A stretch of 64,000 bases of DNA, from NCBI RefSeq assembly GCF_000003815.2, contig NC_049983.1:1146900-1210899 (forward strand), written 5' to 3'. Positions 1 to 10,510 of this stretch are shown piece by piece. Source of the stretch: Branchiostoma floridae. Lineage: Eukaryota; Chordata; Leptocardii; Amphioxiformes; Branchiostomatidae. How positions within the stretch are numbered: the stretch's first letter is position 1; each line of letters begins with the position of its first letter. The notes under the pieces are model-generated. The model was given only the letters and a program-made list of their open reading frames with translations. It was not told the origin of the DNA and ran no database searches. The position numbers and the translations under genes were made by a program.

Positions 1-2142
1 TTTCGATTCCAAGAACTTCAAGGTCTGCAATGTTGTGATCTGTGAGGTTGAAGTGGGCTGATACGGGAGTGTCCTTCTTCGTGTTGATGGATGATCGATG
101 GCCGTTCAGTCTATTGGCCAACGTTTGTTTGGTCTCGCCCACATATTGTAGCCCGCATATCTTGCATTGGATGAGATAGACGATGTTTCTGCTTTGGCAA
201 TTGATGTGGTTCCTGATGAGATGACGCTCTCCCGTGCGGTGGCTTGTGAAGTAGTTGATCTTCTTGATGTGGGTACAAGTGGAGCACTTGTTTCTTCCGC
301 ACGGGAAGGACCCCGAAGGAGTGAATTTTTTCAGGAAGTTCTTGTCCTCCTTCGGGATCTGGGCTCTTACTAGGAGATCCTTTATGTTTTTGTTGCGGCG
401 ATAGGCAAACAGTGGTGAATCTTTGAATATGTCCTTGGTTCTTGTGGAGAGTTGCAGAAGGTGCCAGTATTTTCTGATGATGGTTTGTAGTGGCGGAAGG
501 TGTGGACTGTATGTGGTGACCAGGACTGTACGTTCTTGTGGTGGTGTCGGCCCCTTTTCCTTCAGTGTGTCTTCGCGGGGGCGTTCTTGTGCACGCGTGA
601 TGGCGTCGTCCAGTAGGGCTTCTTCATAGCCCCTTTGCTGGAAGTGTTGCCGGAATTCTGCAGCCTTTTCCTTGAATCTGGGTGTGCTTGAGCAGATGCG
701 TCTTAGACGTAGGAACTGACCGTAGGGAATCCCCTGCTTGCAGTGTTTGGGATGGGAAGAGTTTCTGAGTAGGTACTGGTGCTTATCTGTCGGTTTTGTG
801 TAGAGGTCTGTTGTAATTTCCCCCTCCGAAATGATGACGGTGACGTCTAGGAAGTTGATCGAGGTTTTGGATGTTTCCACTGTGAACTTAATTGTCCTGT
901 GGGCTTCGTTAAGGTCCTGGATGAAGGCCTTTAATTCTTCCTCTGATCTTGTCCAGACTGCGAAGATGTCATCGATGTACCTCCACCATATCCATGGTCT
1001 TGGGGTTCTTTTGTAAACATGTCGTTCTTCGAAGTTCCCCATGAATATATTGGCGTAGGATGGGGCCACTCTTGTACCCATAGCCGTGCCTTGGATCTGG
1101 ATGTAATGTTCCTCGTTGAAGTCGAAGTTGTTGAGGTTTAGTATGTTGTCCAGTAGTTGGCATATGGCTTCCGTGGGGACGTCAGCTGGGTTCTTCTGTA
1201 GTGCCTCCCTACACGCTTGTATCCCTTCATCTGTGGGTATGTTGGTGTACAGGGAGGAGACGTCCAGGGTGACGAGGGTGGCATTAGGTGGTACCTTCCC
1301 GAGTTTGTTGAGTCTGCGCAGGAAATCTGTGGTGTCTCTGATGTAGGAAGGTAGCCTTGTTACGAGGGGGCGGAGGTGGAAGTCTGCGAACGCCGAAATT
1401 CTTTCCGTGGCACAGTCGTTGGCCGAGAGTATCGGTCTTCCAGGGTTGCCTTCCTTGTGGATTTTTGGAAGGAGGTAGAAGTTGGGCGTTCTGGGGTGCT
1501 GAGGAGGTGCCAGGTAGTTGTATGTAGTGTCATCTAAGATCCCCTCTTCTCTCAGGTGTAGTAGAGTTCTTCTCACCTTGGTTGCATGTTCTTCTGAGAG
1601 GCAGTGGTCCACTTTCTTGTAGTGATCCTTGTTGTTTAGCTGTCTGAGGGCCTCTTGTATGTAGTCCTCGCGGTTCATGATCACTACGGCCGAACCTTTA
1701 TCTGCAGGTTTGATGATGACGTTTGTCATCTTTTTCAGTTCCACTAGAGCTTTGCGCTCTAGCTCTGAGATGTTCTTCTTGTGTGGTTCTGACATGGTTT
1801 TTTGGTGTTCCAGAATTTCTTTTTCCACTGCCATGGTGAACGTCTCTAAGGCTGGGTCTCTGTGTGTGGGCGGGTTCCAGTTGCTTTTTTCTTTGAATCT
1901 TGTGGGCTCTGATCTGTCGTGGTCGGCGAAGAATTCTCTCAGGCGGAGGCGTCTGAAGAATGCATGGATGTCTTGTATGAGTTCTTGTCGGTTGTAGTCT
2001 GAAGGGGTTGGGCAGAAGTTGAGTCCTTTGGAGAGAACGGATGTCTGGGCGTCGGTCAGTGGTAGATCTGAGAGATTTACCACTGTATCCCTCGCGGTTT
2101 CTTGGAGCGCGAGTAGTCTCTCTCTCCGGCGCCTTTCTTTTT
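1..2142 (-). CDS. PLE reverse transcriptase with GIY-YIG endonuclease, C-terminus cut by window
   Basis: Reading frame with codon first bases at positions such as 2080, 1702, 1264, 979 and 187, all in one phase. I see the PLE DKG motif in IIKPADKGSAVVIM (about 1720-1680), RT motif A LDVSSLYTNIP (about 1267-1235), the catalytic YIDD (979-968), a Cys/His segment CGRNKCSTC (about 300-270) and GIY-YIG residues in NIVYLIQC followed by YVGET (187-130). No stop is met at the checked points and the frame stays open upstream to a TGA at 2557-2555. There is no ATG between that stop and position 2142, so the protein is probably made by -1 frameshifting from ORF1. RT copies RNA at a nicked target; GIY-YIG makes the nick. 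Confidence 0.85.
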
Positions 2143-2967
2143 TCCTCCTCCGTTTCTCTCTGATAGCCCTCCTGCGAGCAAACCTTCTATGGCGGCGGCG
2201 AGCCTTGTGATGGGGTTTTCTCGCCGAGCCTTGGGCTGAGGAGGTTTCCCACGGACCTGACGCCGACCCTGCGGCTGTTGGTAGTTCTTGGACGCTTGCT
2301 TGGTGGTCTTTGCGTCCTTCTCCGTGGCTTGCCTCTGCTGCTGGCGGGTCTTGTCTGGGGCCCCCCCTCTTCGTGGGGGGTTGTCTCCGTTTTTTGGGCC
2401 CATTTTCTTGGGTGCATCCTGAGCTCGAGTGTTGACGAGTTCCTTGTCTCGCTGTAGTTTCTTGTCTCTCTTCTTGGTGAGTGCAGCTCGTTTGTTGTCC
2501 TTGAACGTTTCCACGTTCTTTTCCAGGATGTCTTGTGCATCTTGCGGGAGTTTTTCAACTTCCCTGTTGAGGCTGGCGATGTTGTTGTCCAGGTCGGCTT
2601 CTGCAGAGCCGTAGAACTCAATGATGAGGGTCATCAGAGTCTTCGAGGTCTCATGCAGTGTTTCGTTCCATCGGCGTTGGAACTCAGGGCTGGTGGTGCC
2701 AATGACGGCTGTCTTCTCGATCTTCAGCCCCATCGGTACAAGATCTTCCTCGAGGTATTTGAGAAGTGTTTCTCGGTGCATTTGATACCTCACCATCTTG
2801 TCCGTAGTCTTGATCAGCTTTCTCTGGAGCGGGATGTGTTCCTTGGCCAGCGGACGTCCGTTCTTCTGTTGGACCTGTGGCTTGGCGATGACCCGCTTCT
2901 TGTTTGCTGGTTCTTGTTCTCGGACGGAAGTGCTCGATCCGTCCTCTCGCTGCAGAGGCGGCGGCAC
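2077..2967 (-). CDS. PLE ORF1, basic protein of 296 aa
   Basis: Starts with MPPPLQREDG and ends SKKPRGIQW at a TAA (2079-2077). The N-terminal two-thirds looks helical and charged (possible coiled coil around residues 90-165); the C-terminal third is very rich in Lys, Arg, Gln and Pro, as expected for nucleic-acid binding. No known domain recognised. Its last part overlaps the RT frame, which is -1 relative to it. A 144-codon ORF in the third frame (2187-2621) is a composition shadow. Function is inferred only from position ahead of the RT. Confidence 0.6.
   Translation of the reverse strand: MPPPLQREDGSSTSVREQEPANKKRVIAKPQVQQKNGRPLAKEHIPLQRKLIKTTDKMVRYQMHRETLLKYLEEDLVPMGLKIEKTAVIGTTSPEFQRRWNETLHETSKTLMTLIIEFYGSAEADLDNNIASLNREVEKLPQDAQDILEKNVETFKDNKRAALTKKRDKKLQRDKELVNTRAQDAPKKMGPKNGDNPPRRGGAPDKTRQQQRQATEKDAKTTKQASKNYQQPQGRRQVRGKPPQPKARRENPITRLAAAIEGLLAGGLSERNGGGKKKGAGERDYSRSKKPRGIQW
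2137..2143 (-). other. candidate -1 ribosomal frameshift site, A-AAA-AAG
   Basis: On the minus strand the heptamer AAAAAAG occupies 2143-2137. In the ORF1 phase it reads A AAA AAG, the dnaX-type slippery heptamer. A -1 slip here enters exactly the RT frame, 58 bases before the ORF1 stop. No downstream pseudoknot was worked out. Confidence 0.5.
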
Positions 2968-2984
2968 CGTTTTTCAGTTGTGGG

Positions 2985-3860
2985 GGCGAATATTTGTCAT
3001 ATCACTAAATCGAGGGCCGAAGGCCCGAGTCGTCGTGCCGGAGGCGCGACCCTTCTAGGGGGGTCCGGGGGCATGCACCCCCGGAAAAAATTCAAATCTA
3101 AACCCTCTGAAACGCTATTTCCTGCATTTTGAGGGGCAAATTTTGCTGCCAGATTAAGCTAACTTCAATTGCATTTCTATCAAAAATACATGTATAGTTT
3201 TAACTTTAGTTATTGAGGGCGACACCCCCAACATATTTTCACTATCTCGAGCGGTGAAGGTACGAGCCGTTGCAGGGTAGGTTCTGGAAATTTTTAAAAT
3301 CTAGACCCTCTGAAACGCCATTTCCTGTATTTTGAGGGACAAATTTTGCAGACAGACTAAGCTGAATTTAATTAAACTTCTAGTAGAGAAAACGATTTTT
3401 GAGGGCGACGACCCACGCACCAACATATTTTGCACTACGTCGTCGTGAGCCCCGAAGACGCAAGCCGCCGCAAGGAAGTTCTGGAGAAATTCTTAAATCA
3501 GGACACTTTGATTGCCGTTTCAAGTATTTGCGGGGAACATTTTGCTTGTAAACAAATCTAAAGTTTGATAATGAAATTTCTACTAGAGAAAGTTTGTGGG
3601 GGACGACGCTGCGGTAGCATTTTCCCACCATGTCCTGAGTGCCGAAGGCGCGAATCCTCACAAGGGAGATCCTTTGAAATTTTTAAATATGGACCCTCTG
3701 AAACGTCATTTCCTGCATTTTCAGGGCCAAATTTTGCCAGTAGACTAACGAGATTTGATGAAATTTCCATTAGTGAAAATATACACAAGAGTTTCAGCTT
3801 GATTTTGTGTGTTTCAGCTTATTTTATCGTGGGGGCGATGCCCCCACGACCTATTTTTTG
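2985..3860 (-). repeat. tandem array of ~200 bp units in the PLE leader
   Basis: The phrase ACCCTCTGAAACG and the following TTTCCTGCATTTTGAGGG recur near 3100, 3305 and 3690, with a more diverged copy near 3500, each followed by a GGGGGCGACnCCCCC-like palindrome and a GAAGGCGCGAG block. Four diverged units of roughly 185-215 bp. Terminal tandem sequence is common in PLEs; whether this is part of the element or an older array it sits in is uncertain. Confidence 0.6.
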
Positions 3861-4084
3861 TGGGGGCGACCGCCCCCACTGCCCCCACGGTGCCGCCGCC
3901 ACTGCGCTGTCTCTTCTTGTCAGCTCTCTCTGTGTAGGAGCTTCTCTCTTCGTCATTTTTCCTAGTCGTAGTCTCCAAGCCGGATCTACCGACATCAGTC
4001 GATGATACGGCATCCTCCCAAAGTGTGGTAGTGGACATGGTCGATAAGGCGTCAGAAGGATGACGGCTGAGACACAACGGTTTA

Positions 4085-4119
4085 CCGGTTTCGACCTTTT
4101 ATTCAAAAGTCTTCATCAG
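4085..4119 (-). ncRNA. hammerhead-like motif near PLE 5' end
   Basis: Minus strand shows CTGATGA (4119-4113), a 7 bp helix formed by GACTTTT and AAAGGTC, then GAAACC. This order (CUGAUGA, stem II, GAAA) is the conserved core of hammerhead ribozymes known in PLE terminal repeats. Against it: one extra A between the core and stem II, a bulged stem III, and no convincing stem I around the expected cleavage site. It may be a degenerate relic. Confidence 0.3.
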
Positions 4120-4146
4120 AATGACAAGAGAGTGGTACCGCACTGG

Positions 4147-4154
4147 CTTTTATA
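4147..4154 (-). promoter_or_regulatory. TATA-like box (TATAAAAG) at PLE 5' end
   Basis: The minus strand reads TATAAAAG about 1.2 kb upstream of ORF1 and about 30 bases upstream of the hammerhead-like core. It could be the internal promoter of the element; not proven. Confidence 0.3.
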
Positions 4155-4163
4155 GCCTCTACT

Positions 4164-7100
4164 CTAGTTATTGATTACCGTTGCAATTTCAGGATGTGAA
4201 GTGTCACCATAGATACTCCGCCTCATCTGTAGTGACTGTTCATAAAAGCTGACGGCTTTTCTGCCATCGCCAAGGCTCAACCAGGCATTACCCAAGTTGT
4301 TAAGTAAATTGGCAATGTTAGTGTGTGAACTGTCACCATAGATACTCCGCATCATCTGTAGTGACTGTTCATAATAGTTGACGGCTTTTCTGCCATCGCC
4401 AAGGCTCAACCAGGCATTACCCAAGTTGTAAAGTAAATTGGCAATGTTAGTGTGTGAACTGTCACCATAGATACTCCGCATCATCTGTAGTGACTGTTCA
4501 TGATAGCTGACGGCTTGTCTGTAATCTCCAAGGTTCGACCAAGCAATACCCAAATTGCCAAGTGACTTGGCAATATCAGGATTTGCAGTGCCGTCTCCAT
4601 AGATACTTCTCAGCATCTGAAGTGACAGTTTGTGATACCTTATGGCCTTTCTGTTATTACCAAGGTCAGCCAAGGCGACGCCTATGTTGATCAGTGACAT
4701 GATAATGTCCCGATGTGCCGTGTTCTTACCATGGATAGTCCGCCTCATCACCAGTGACTCTTCATGATAGCTAACAGCCTTTTTGTAATCACCAAGTTCA
4801 TGCCAGGCGACACCCATGTAGGTAAGTGAGTCGGCAATGTCCTGATGTGCCCTGTCATCACCATAGATGCTCCGCCTCATCTGTAGTGACTCTTCATGAT
4901 AGCTAAGAGCCTTTTTGTAATCACCAAGGCCTCTCCAAGCGAGACCAAAGTCGTGAAGTAACGCGGCAATGCTAGGATGTGTAGCGTCTTCACCGTGGAT
5001 ACGGTGCATTATATGTAGTAAGTCTTCGTAGGAACGGATGGCTTTCTTGTGGTCACCAAGATTCCTCCAGTTAGTACCCAAGTTCTGACGTATATTAATA
5101 ATGTCAGGATGTGTCGAGTTTTCGCCGTGAATAATCAGCATCATCTGTAGGGACTGTTCGTAATAGGTTATGGCCTTTTTGTTTGCAAGGTTACTGCAGA
5201 CGTTTCCCAAGTTGTTAAGAGTGGAAGCAATATGGGGATGTGCAGTATCTTCACCGTAGACATTGCGCATCATCTTCAAGGATTGTTCAAAATAGTTGGT
5301 GGACTTACTGTAATCACCGAGCTCCATCCAGGCGGAGCCCAAGTAGTTTAATGTCCTGGCGATGTCAAAATGAGCGATGTTCTCACCGTAGATACTCCGA
5401 CTCATCTGTAGTGCCTCCTCGTAAAATCTAACAGCCTTATTGTGAACACCAAGCTTCATATAGGCATTACCCAATTCGGTAAGGGAGTGGGCAATGTCAG
5501 GATGCTTGCTTCTCTCACCAAAGAAACCCCGTCTCAACTGCAGTGACTGTTCATTATAGCTGAGAGCCTTGTTGTAGTCACCAAGTTTACTCCAGCACAT
5601 GCCCAATCTGTCAAGCAAGTTGCTGGTAACGTAATTACGTATAGCGCTCTCACAAAAGATACTCTGTATCATTTGTAGTGATCGTTCATTATAGCTGACA
5701 GCTGTCTCGTACTCACCAAGGTCGTAGCAGACGGTACCCAAATGCGAAAGTGAGTTGGCAATGTCACGATTTGAAGTGCTTTCACCATATTTAGTTAAAT
5801 CATTCTGAAGTGCACGCTCATAACATGTCTTCGCTTTTTGGTAATCACACAGATTTTTGTATACCCATCCTTTCACTCCTGAAGACTTGTCAAATAGGGT
5901 GGGCGGATTTTCAAATGTTTTATTTTCGGCAAATCGTGACACAAAGTGATGGAATGGTATTGATGTGTAATGGTATCTCATGAGTTGTTTTGTATTTGAG
6001 ACGTAGAAGACTTTCTTCAGTTTTTCCGTGATGTCTGTACCTGTCAACATTGCAGGCATTGCCGACATGTTTTCCACTTGGCCACGATTGTGCATGTATG
6101 TTCGTAGCCTTAGCTCTGCTGAGATGCTGACCATAACCATCAAATGATGCGCGTTCTCACTGTTGATGATTTCGTTCTTGTAGAGTTTGTCAATGGTCTC
6201 CCAGATTATTGTCGGTTGTATGTTACACAGTAGTGCCCAACATAACACTGCAAGACTTGAAAATCGATAGATTTGTTTCTTAACGTTTAACAGCCTGTCA
6301 ATCGGAACCTCTCCAACAAATGTTGCTACATTTTCCACAAAAATAGCTTTTGCAATTGACGATGATGTGACTCCGTCATTTTCTGCTAGTTTGCAACTCC
6401 ACAAAACCGTATATTCATCGACTAGCTCGCTCTCCCCTGTGATGAAAGAAACACTCAATAGGATACTCGCGAGATGGTAACCCTTCTTCAAGTCCAACAT
6501 AAGATTGTCTTTCAAAACCTTTGTCATGTTGCTTGGTGTGTGGATAAGTTCGAATTTGATGCCCCTACCAAGTGGAGTCTTGCATGCATTTGGCATTTCT
6601 CCATCAAATGCAAAACCATGTGGCGTTACAGAGTCATAGAACCAGTTGTTCAGCGAGTTGTCTGAGTAAAAATCATTTAGAGACTTAATCCCCATGGCCG
6701 GGAGGATGGTTTCTCCAAGACTGATCACTTTGAGATGCAGGTAATGTGTCAGATTACGGAAATACTTCACATTGTTTTCTGTTTCCTCTTCTATCAATAT
6801 GGCAAACTCCAGATCAGAGTATGGGGTTACCAATCCTGTGACTTGTGAACCCAAACCTATCATAGCGTACTTACAAGAAGGGGGACCCATTACCTCTAAG
6901 CATTCATCTACAAGGCCAGCTATGAATGTTCGTCGCTGCTCAGCAATTGTCTGAAACAATTTCTTGATAGCTTCTGCTCTCTTCTTCTCAACCTTATGTA
7001 TTTTAGGATCGTCATCATCAATGCTGTAAGGGTCTATTTGTTCGTCGATTCTCTTAAACTCCTTCTCCACATATTCACGATACTCTGTCAACTGTCTTTT

Positions 7101-7699
7101 GTGTCTTTCCTCGTCACTTGGGTTTACAACATGACCGATATCCAAGGCACACTCGACGAATAGTTTCTCAATTTCCTTGATTGCTATTTTGATGTTTTCC
7201 CTGTCCTCCCTGGCCAGGGCGGCATTACAGAGGGCGGCTGCTTTGGTGAAATCGCCACCGTCTTTTGTGGCCAATCCTCGTTTTAGGTAGACATCACCCA
7301 ACTTGTGCAAGGGCTCTGCCTCTTTCAGACATTGATCACCTTTGGGATCTGTGTGAAAGAATGTTTCTGAGTCGGTCACCTGGCTTTTTTTATTTTGGTT
7401 AGGGTTAGTTTAGACTGGGTGCTGTCAACAGGACTCATCATAGTCATCATCTATTTAATTGGAATGCAGTATTGTAAGCATAAGTCCTATTTATTAAAAT
7501 CAAAAGCCCACTTTGTAAGATTTTGAAAAATTGGAATCATCATTGACAAAATTTCAACTGCCCATAAATTCAAATCCAACACCTACCTTTGACATGGACT
7601 ATCTTCAGCGCAGCAGCAAAATGTTCTTCAGCTTTGTCCAGGTCTCCATTTCGCAAAACCGCGTTCCCTAGCTCTAGTAGCTCTTCGTACTGTCTTCCA
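4164..7699 (-). CDS. nucleotidyltransferase-like domain plus 13 TPR repeats, 5' end missing
   Basis: Two exons seen: 7587-7699 (ends ALKIVHVK, donor GTAGGT) and 4164-7348 (acceptor TTTCACACAG, begins DPKGDQC); the join is in phase. The large exon holds a helical N-terminal part, a nucleotidyltransferase signature (GLGSQVTG then PYSDLE, GS-x10-DxE) and, in its second half, 13 TPR units of about 42 residues of kinesin-light-chain/nephrocystin style (LGDYxKAxSYxExSLQM). The architecture resembles GlnD/DUF294-type nucleotidyltransferase plus TPR proteins multiplied in lancelets; substrate unknown, cytosolic signalling or scaffold role inferred. The last residues IATVINN correspond to a unit's middle, then a stop at 4164-4166, exactly where the Penelope-like element begins, so the array looks cut. 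A donor-like GTAATC just before the stop is an alternative. The in-frame GTG at 7379 lies in the intron, not a start. First exon not found. Confidence 0.8.
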
Positions 7700-8456
7700 C
7701 TGTTTGAACAAAGTGTAGCAGTTCGTCATTTGCCACGAATGGTAAGATATCATGCCTTTGTGAAGTATTCTAAACATTGATAACATGGAAGATGTATTGT
7801 ACAATCACAATCACAATAAACAGATTTTGCCAATGTTGTCAAACGTTTTAATTTTACTTCTCAATTTTTATGAGCTTCATTTATACTTTGTCACGATATT
7901 TCTCCTTCTGTAGTATACTGACAAAAATTATCATACTTGGCGTTGCTGTATCAGTGTATGCCCTTTTCTCTGAGTTGGAACGTTGTAGAAGATTCAAAGC
8001 AAAGGGATTTCCTGACCTGTCCTTTTCTCGTGGAGTCTCATCACCGGCGTTTACCGTCCTGGTGTTATAACTTGCCATGTCAAATCTGTGAGAACATTCG
8101 GGTAGTATGGACTGAATGTTATTTACAGGGATCGTCCCGTCCTGAACTCCTTAAATCACCATTCGTCCGATTCGCAGATTTTTATCTGGTTTAGAGTGAC
8201 ATATGGTTTATTAAGATACCAATAAGTCAATTCTCGGGCTTATCTTCCAATGCTCAGATTATGCATGAAGTCATCATTTTGCAATCAAGATTGCAGAGAA
8301 AGCACACAAACTGAGTAAAAAGCTATGTTTACCGCTTGTATTCTTATGTCCCTCATAATGTGAGAGCAAATGTATAATTACATTCACTCAAATCTACTAA
8401 ATGATTGGTAATGTTAATATCAGAAAAGTTTAGAAACTGACATTTCAGCCAATGTG
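7700..8456. other. AT-rich intergenic or 5' intron of the TPR gene, nothing recognised
   Basis: No exon, RNA gene or clear repeat recognised. The missing first exon of the TPR gene should lie here or further right. Confidence 0.4.
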
Positions 8457-8682
8457 TAACTCTAGTTCACCTTTATCCGCGGGGTGACCTATATCTGTTT
8501 TCTTAAAAAAACCCAGGATTTTTAGAGATTTTGACTTGTAAAATTTTCCACATTTTTCAAATATTTTCCAACTATTGCAGTTAACTTTGAAGCCAACGCC
8601 AGTCGACTTGATATATCTTAAAACCCTCTTTTTAAAATCAACGGATTTGGGTTACCCCTCGACTATAGGTTAACTAGCGTTA
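8457..8682. mobile_element. MITE, TAACGCTAG family, copy 1
   Basis: 226 bp with imperfect terminal inverted repeats: left TAACTCTAGTTCACCTTTAT, right end GGTTAACTAGCGTTA. The same ends recur at 16648, 22605, 24396 and 37558. No ORF. Confidence 0.75.
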
Positions 8683-8984
8683 TACACTTTTAGTGGATGT
8701 GATAATTCACCTTTGCCCTCCGTTATGACCGATGACACCGGATGGTGTTACTTGATGTTGCGCCTAAAGAAGGAAGAGACGAATGTCTGACGTCACTTTC
8801 GGTGTTGGCTGTAACAGCTTGTTCCATTTCTTCTCTGCTCTGGAATTGTACATAATATTCAAGCTTGCGGTCATTACAAGTGCCTTTCATCTTGGACAGG
8901 AATGGCAAATAAGAACGTACGTTCGGAGACCTCGTACCCCCTTGAGGGTGAAACCAATTCTTCTTTATATCACAGGCTATCTGC

Positions 8985-9530
8985 CACCAAAACAAATCAA
9001 AACCATAGTATGTCCAGGTCAAAACATAAAATGAAAACGGAAGTTCTTCTGCGGTACAAAGGTCACACACCAGGGGACACACAATTGACCTTGTTTCGTC
9101 TTCCCAACGCCTAGCCACATGCCAAATATCATTACAATCCATTCAGTCAGCATGATTTTTGAACCTCTGAATGGATTCGTCGATGAAGGTTAGATATCCA
9201 GGTAAAATGATACGCCAAAAAGCAGTTACTCAAGCACCTGGATATGATTTTGGAAACGGTCATCCGCTATCGTACTGATGAAAGATAGTGCATGTTATCT
9301 GAAATGCCTGGCCGTTTCCAAAATCATATCCAGTCGCTTGAGTAACTGCGTTTTGGCATGTCTCTGAATGGATGAAATTTTGTATGGAGGTTGGTGTTGG
9401 AAGACAGAGTTTAAGGTCAACTTTGGGCCCTCTGGTGTGTGACCCTGCCACTGCAACACAGCTTCCTTTTGTGCATCTTTTGACCGGGATGTGTCATGGT
9501 CTTGATTTTTGTTTGTCAATTAGTTTGTGG
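8985..9530. repeat. long imperfect inverted repeat (fold-back)
   Basis: The left arm (about 8985-9262) and right arm (about 9308-9530) are reverse complements: TTACTCAAGCACCTGGATAT and its partner with CATATCCAGTCGCTTGAGTA, then GGAAACGG/CCGTTTCC at the loop. Outer parts share CTGCCACC/AAGACCAT, GGTCACACACCAG and CTGAATGGAT. A related fragment is at about 58280-58360, so this is a dispersed family. Confidence 0.65.
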
Positions 9531-9539
9531 TGTAGGGAA

Positions 9540-10330
9540 GAAGTGGTGTAGGTTTGGGCTCCCTACGAGCTTGCTCCGTAACTGCAGGGGTGTTTTTTTA
9601 GAAGGACACAAGACCCATATTTGGCATGCAGGTGCATGTATAGTTGAGACAGAGAAGTAGACAATGACATGTTAATTATGCAGATTAGAACTTAATTTGC
9701 ACAATCAATGACTAGATTCTTTAACGCTAGTGTTTTGCATAATTAGAGTTTCTGGAAGGTGAATTTATGCAAATTATAGTCTAAATTAGAGTCTAAATTA
9801 CATAATCAATGAAAAAGTGCCATAATTTCAGAGGTAAATCGTAGGAATCGGCTTGCTGTGTAAGTTAGTTAAAGGTGTATAACACTGTATAGATCACATA
9901 AATGTGCAAGTCATTTACATAATTTATTATGCTAATTACAGCTGTATTAGCACAACCAACGAGACAAGATGGCACAGCAAATCTACTTAGGCTAAAATAT
10001 TTCAGGAGGTATGAGATCTCCGAACTCTTGTTTTCAATTCAAACGCGTGAGCACGATACCTTGCTAGGGATAACAGTAAAGACAGGAAGTGTCAAATAGC
10101 TTTTTACCGGTACCGGCATTTCTTTTATTTAGTAAATAGACATCCGTGCCAGGTATGAACTGCCATGAATTCTAGTCTGTATAAACAGTGGTGCAGCGCA
10201 CTTGGCAGGAGTGCATCAAGTAATGTGATAAAAAATGCATCTTGTACTGCAATACTGCAAAACGTATTTTTATACTTGGTCCAATAAAGCTAAGGCGAAC
10301 TCAATACAACCGCAATGGTGCGGCGATATG
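9540..10330. other. intergenic, nothing recognised
   Basis: AT-rich, with stretches such as repeated CATAATTTA/GCAAATTA words but no ORF, TIR or RNA gene that I can support. Confidence 0.4.
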
Positions 10331-10510
10331 ACTCAGGGCCCCTACTAAAGTGTGGTGGGTTCTTAAAAATCATTGAAGTGTGGCTCTCCTCAAACACGGG
10401 ACCTCCGTTTAACGTCCTATCCGAGGGACGGTCCTACTCAAAGCTGGGTACTCATTTCCACCCGACTAATTGGTATGAATGCCGTGTAAAGTGACTTTCC
10501 CAATTACTGC
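10330..10510 (+). mobile_element. SINE-type tail fragment
   Basis: Contains GTGGCTCTCCTCAAACACGG, then CCTCCG..CGTCC, AAGCTGGGTACTCATTTCCA and GTGTAAAGTGACTTTCCC, the order seen in the tails at 17930-18100 and, reverse-oriented, at 35620-35990. No tRNA-like head. Confidence 0.55.

Larger units (their letters stand above)
1..4166 (-). mobile_element. Penelope-like retroelement (PLE), 3' end beyond window
   Basis: The minus strand carries, in order from about 4166 downward, a TATA-like and hammerhead-like leader, a ~200 bp tandem array, a basic ORF1 and a reverse transcriptase with a C-terminal GIY-YIG nuclease. The DKG motif upstream of the RT palm and the Cys-rich segment before GIY-YIG are marks of endonuclease-bearing PLEs, which retrotranspose in the nucleus. 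The element runs off the left edge inside the GIY-YIG domain. Its high-coordinate end lies at the stop codon of the TPR gene, but the exact boundary and any target duplication cannot be set from one side. The RT frame is open throughout the sections I translated, so this is a fairly young copy. Confidence 0.85.

Noticed and set aside
2187-2621. 144-codon ORF overlapping PLE ORF1
   Set aside because: Third-frame shadow, Arg/Ser/Pro-rich by composition; neither ORF1 nor RT frame.
7349-7379. GTG at 7379 as start of the TPR protein
   Set aside because: The TTTCACACAG acceptor at 7349 with the exon at 7587-7699 gives an in-phase family-like junction (VHVK-DPKGDQ), so 7349-7379 is intron.
8723-9142. 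139-codon minus-strand ORF
   Set aside because: Lies in one arm of the fold-back repeat; no homologous protein recognised.
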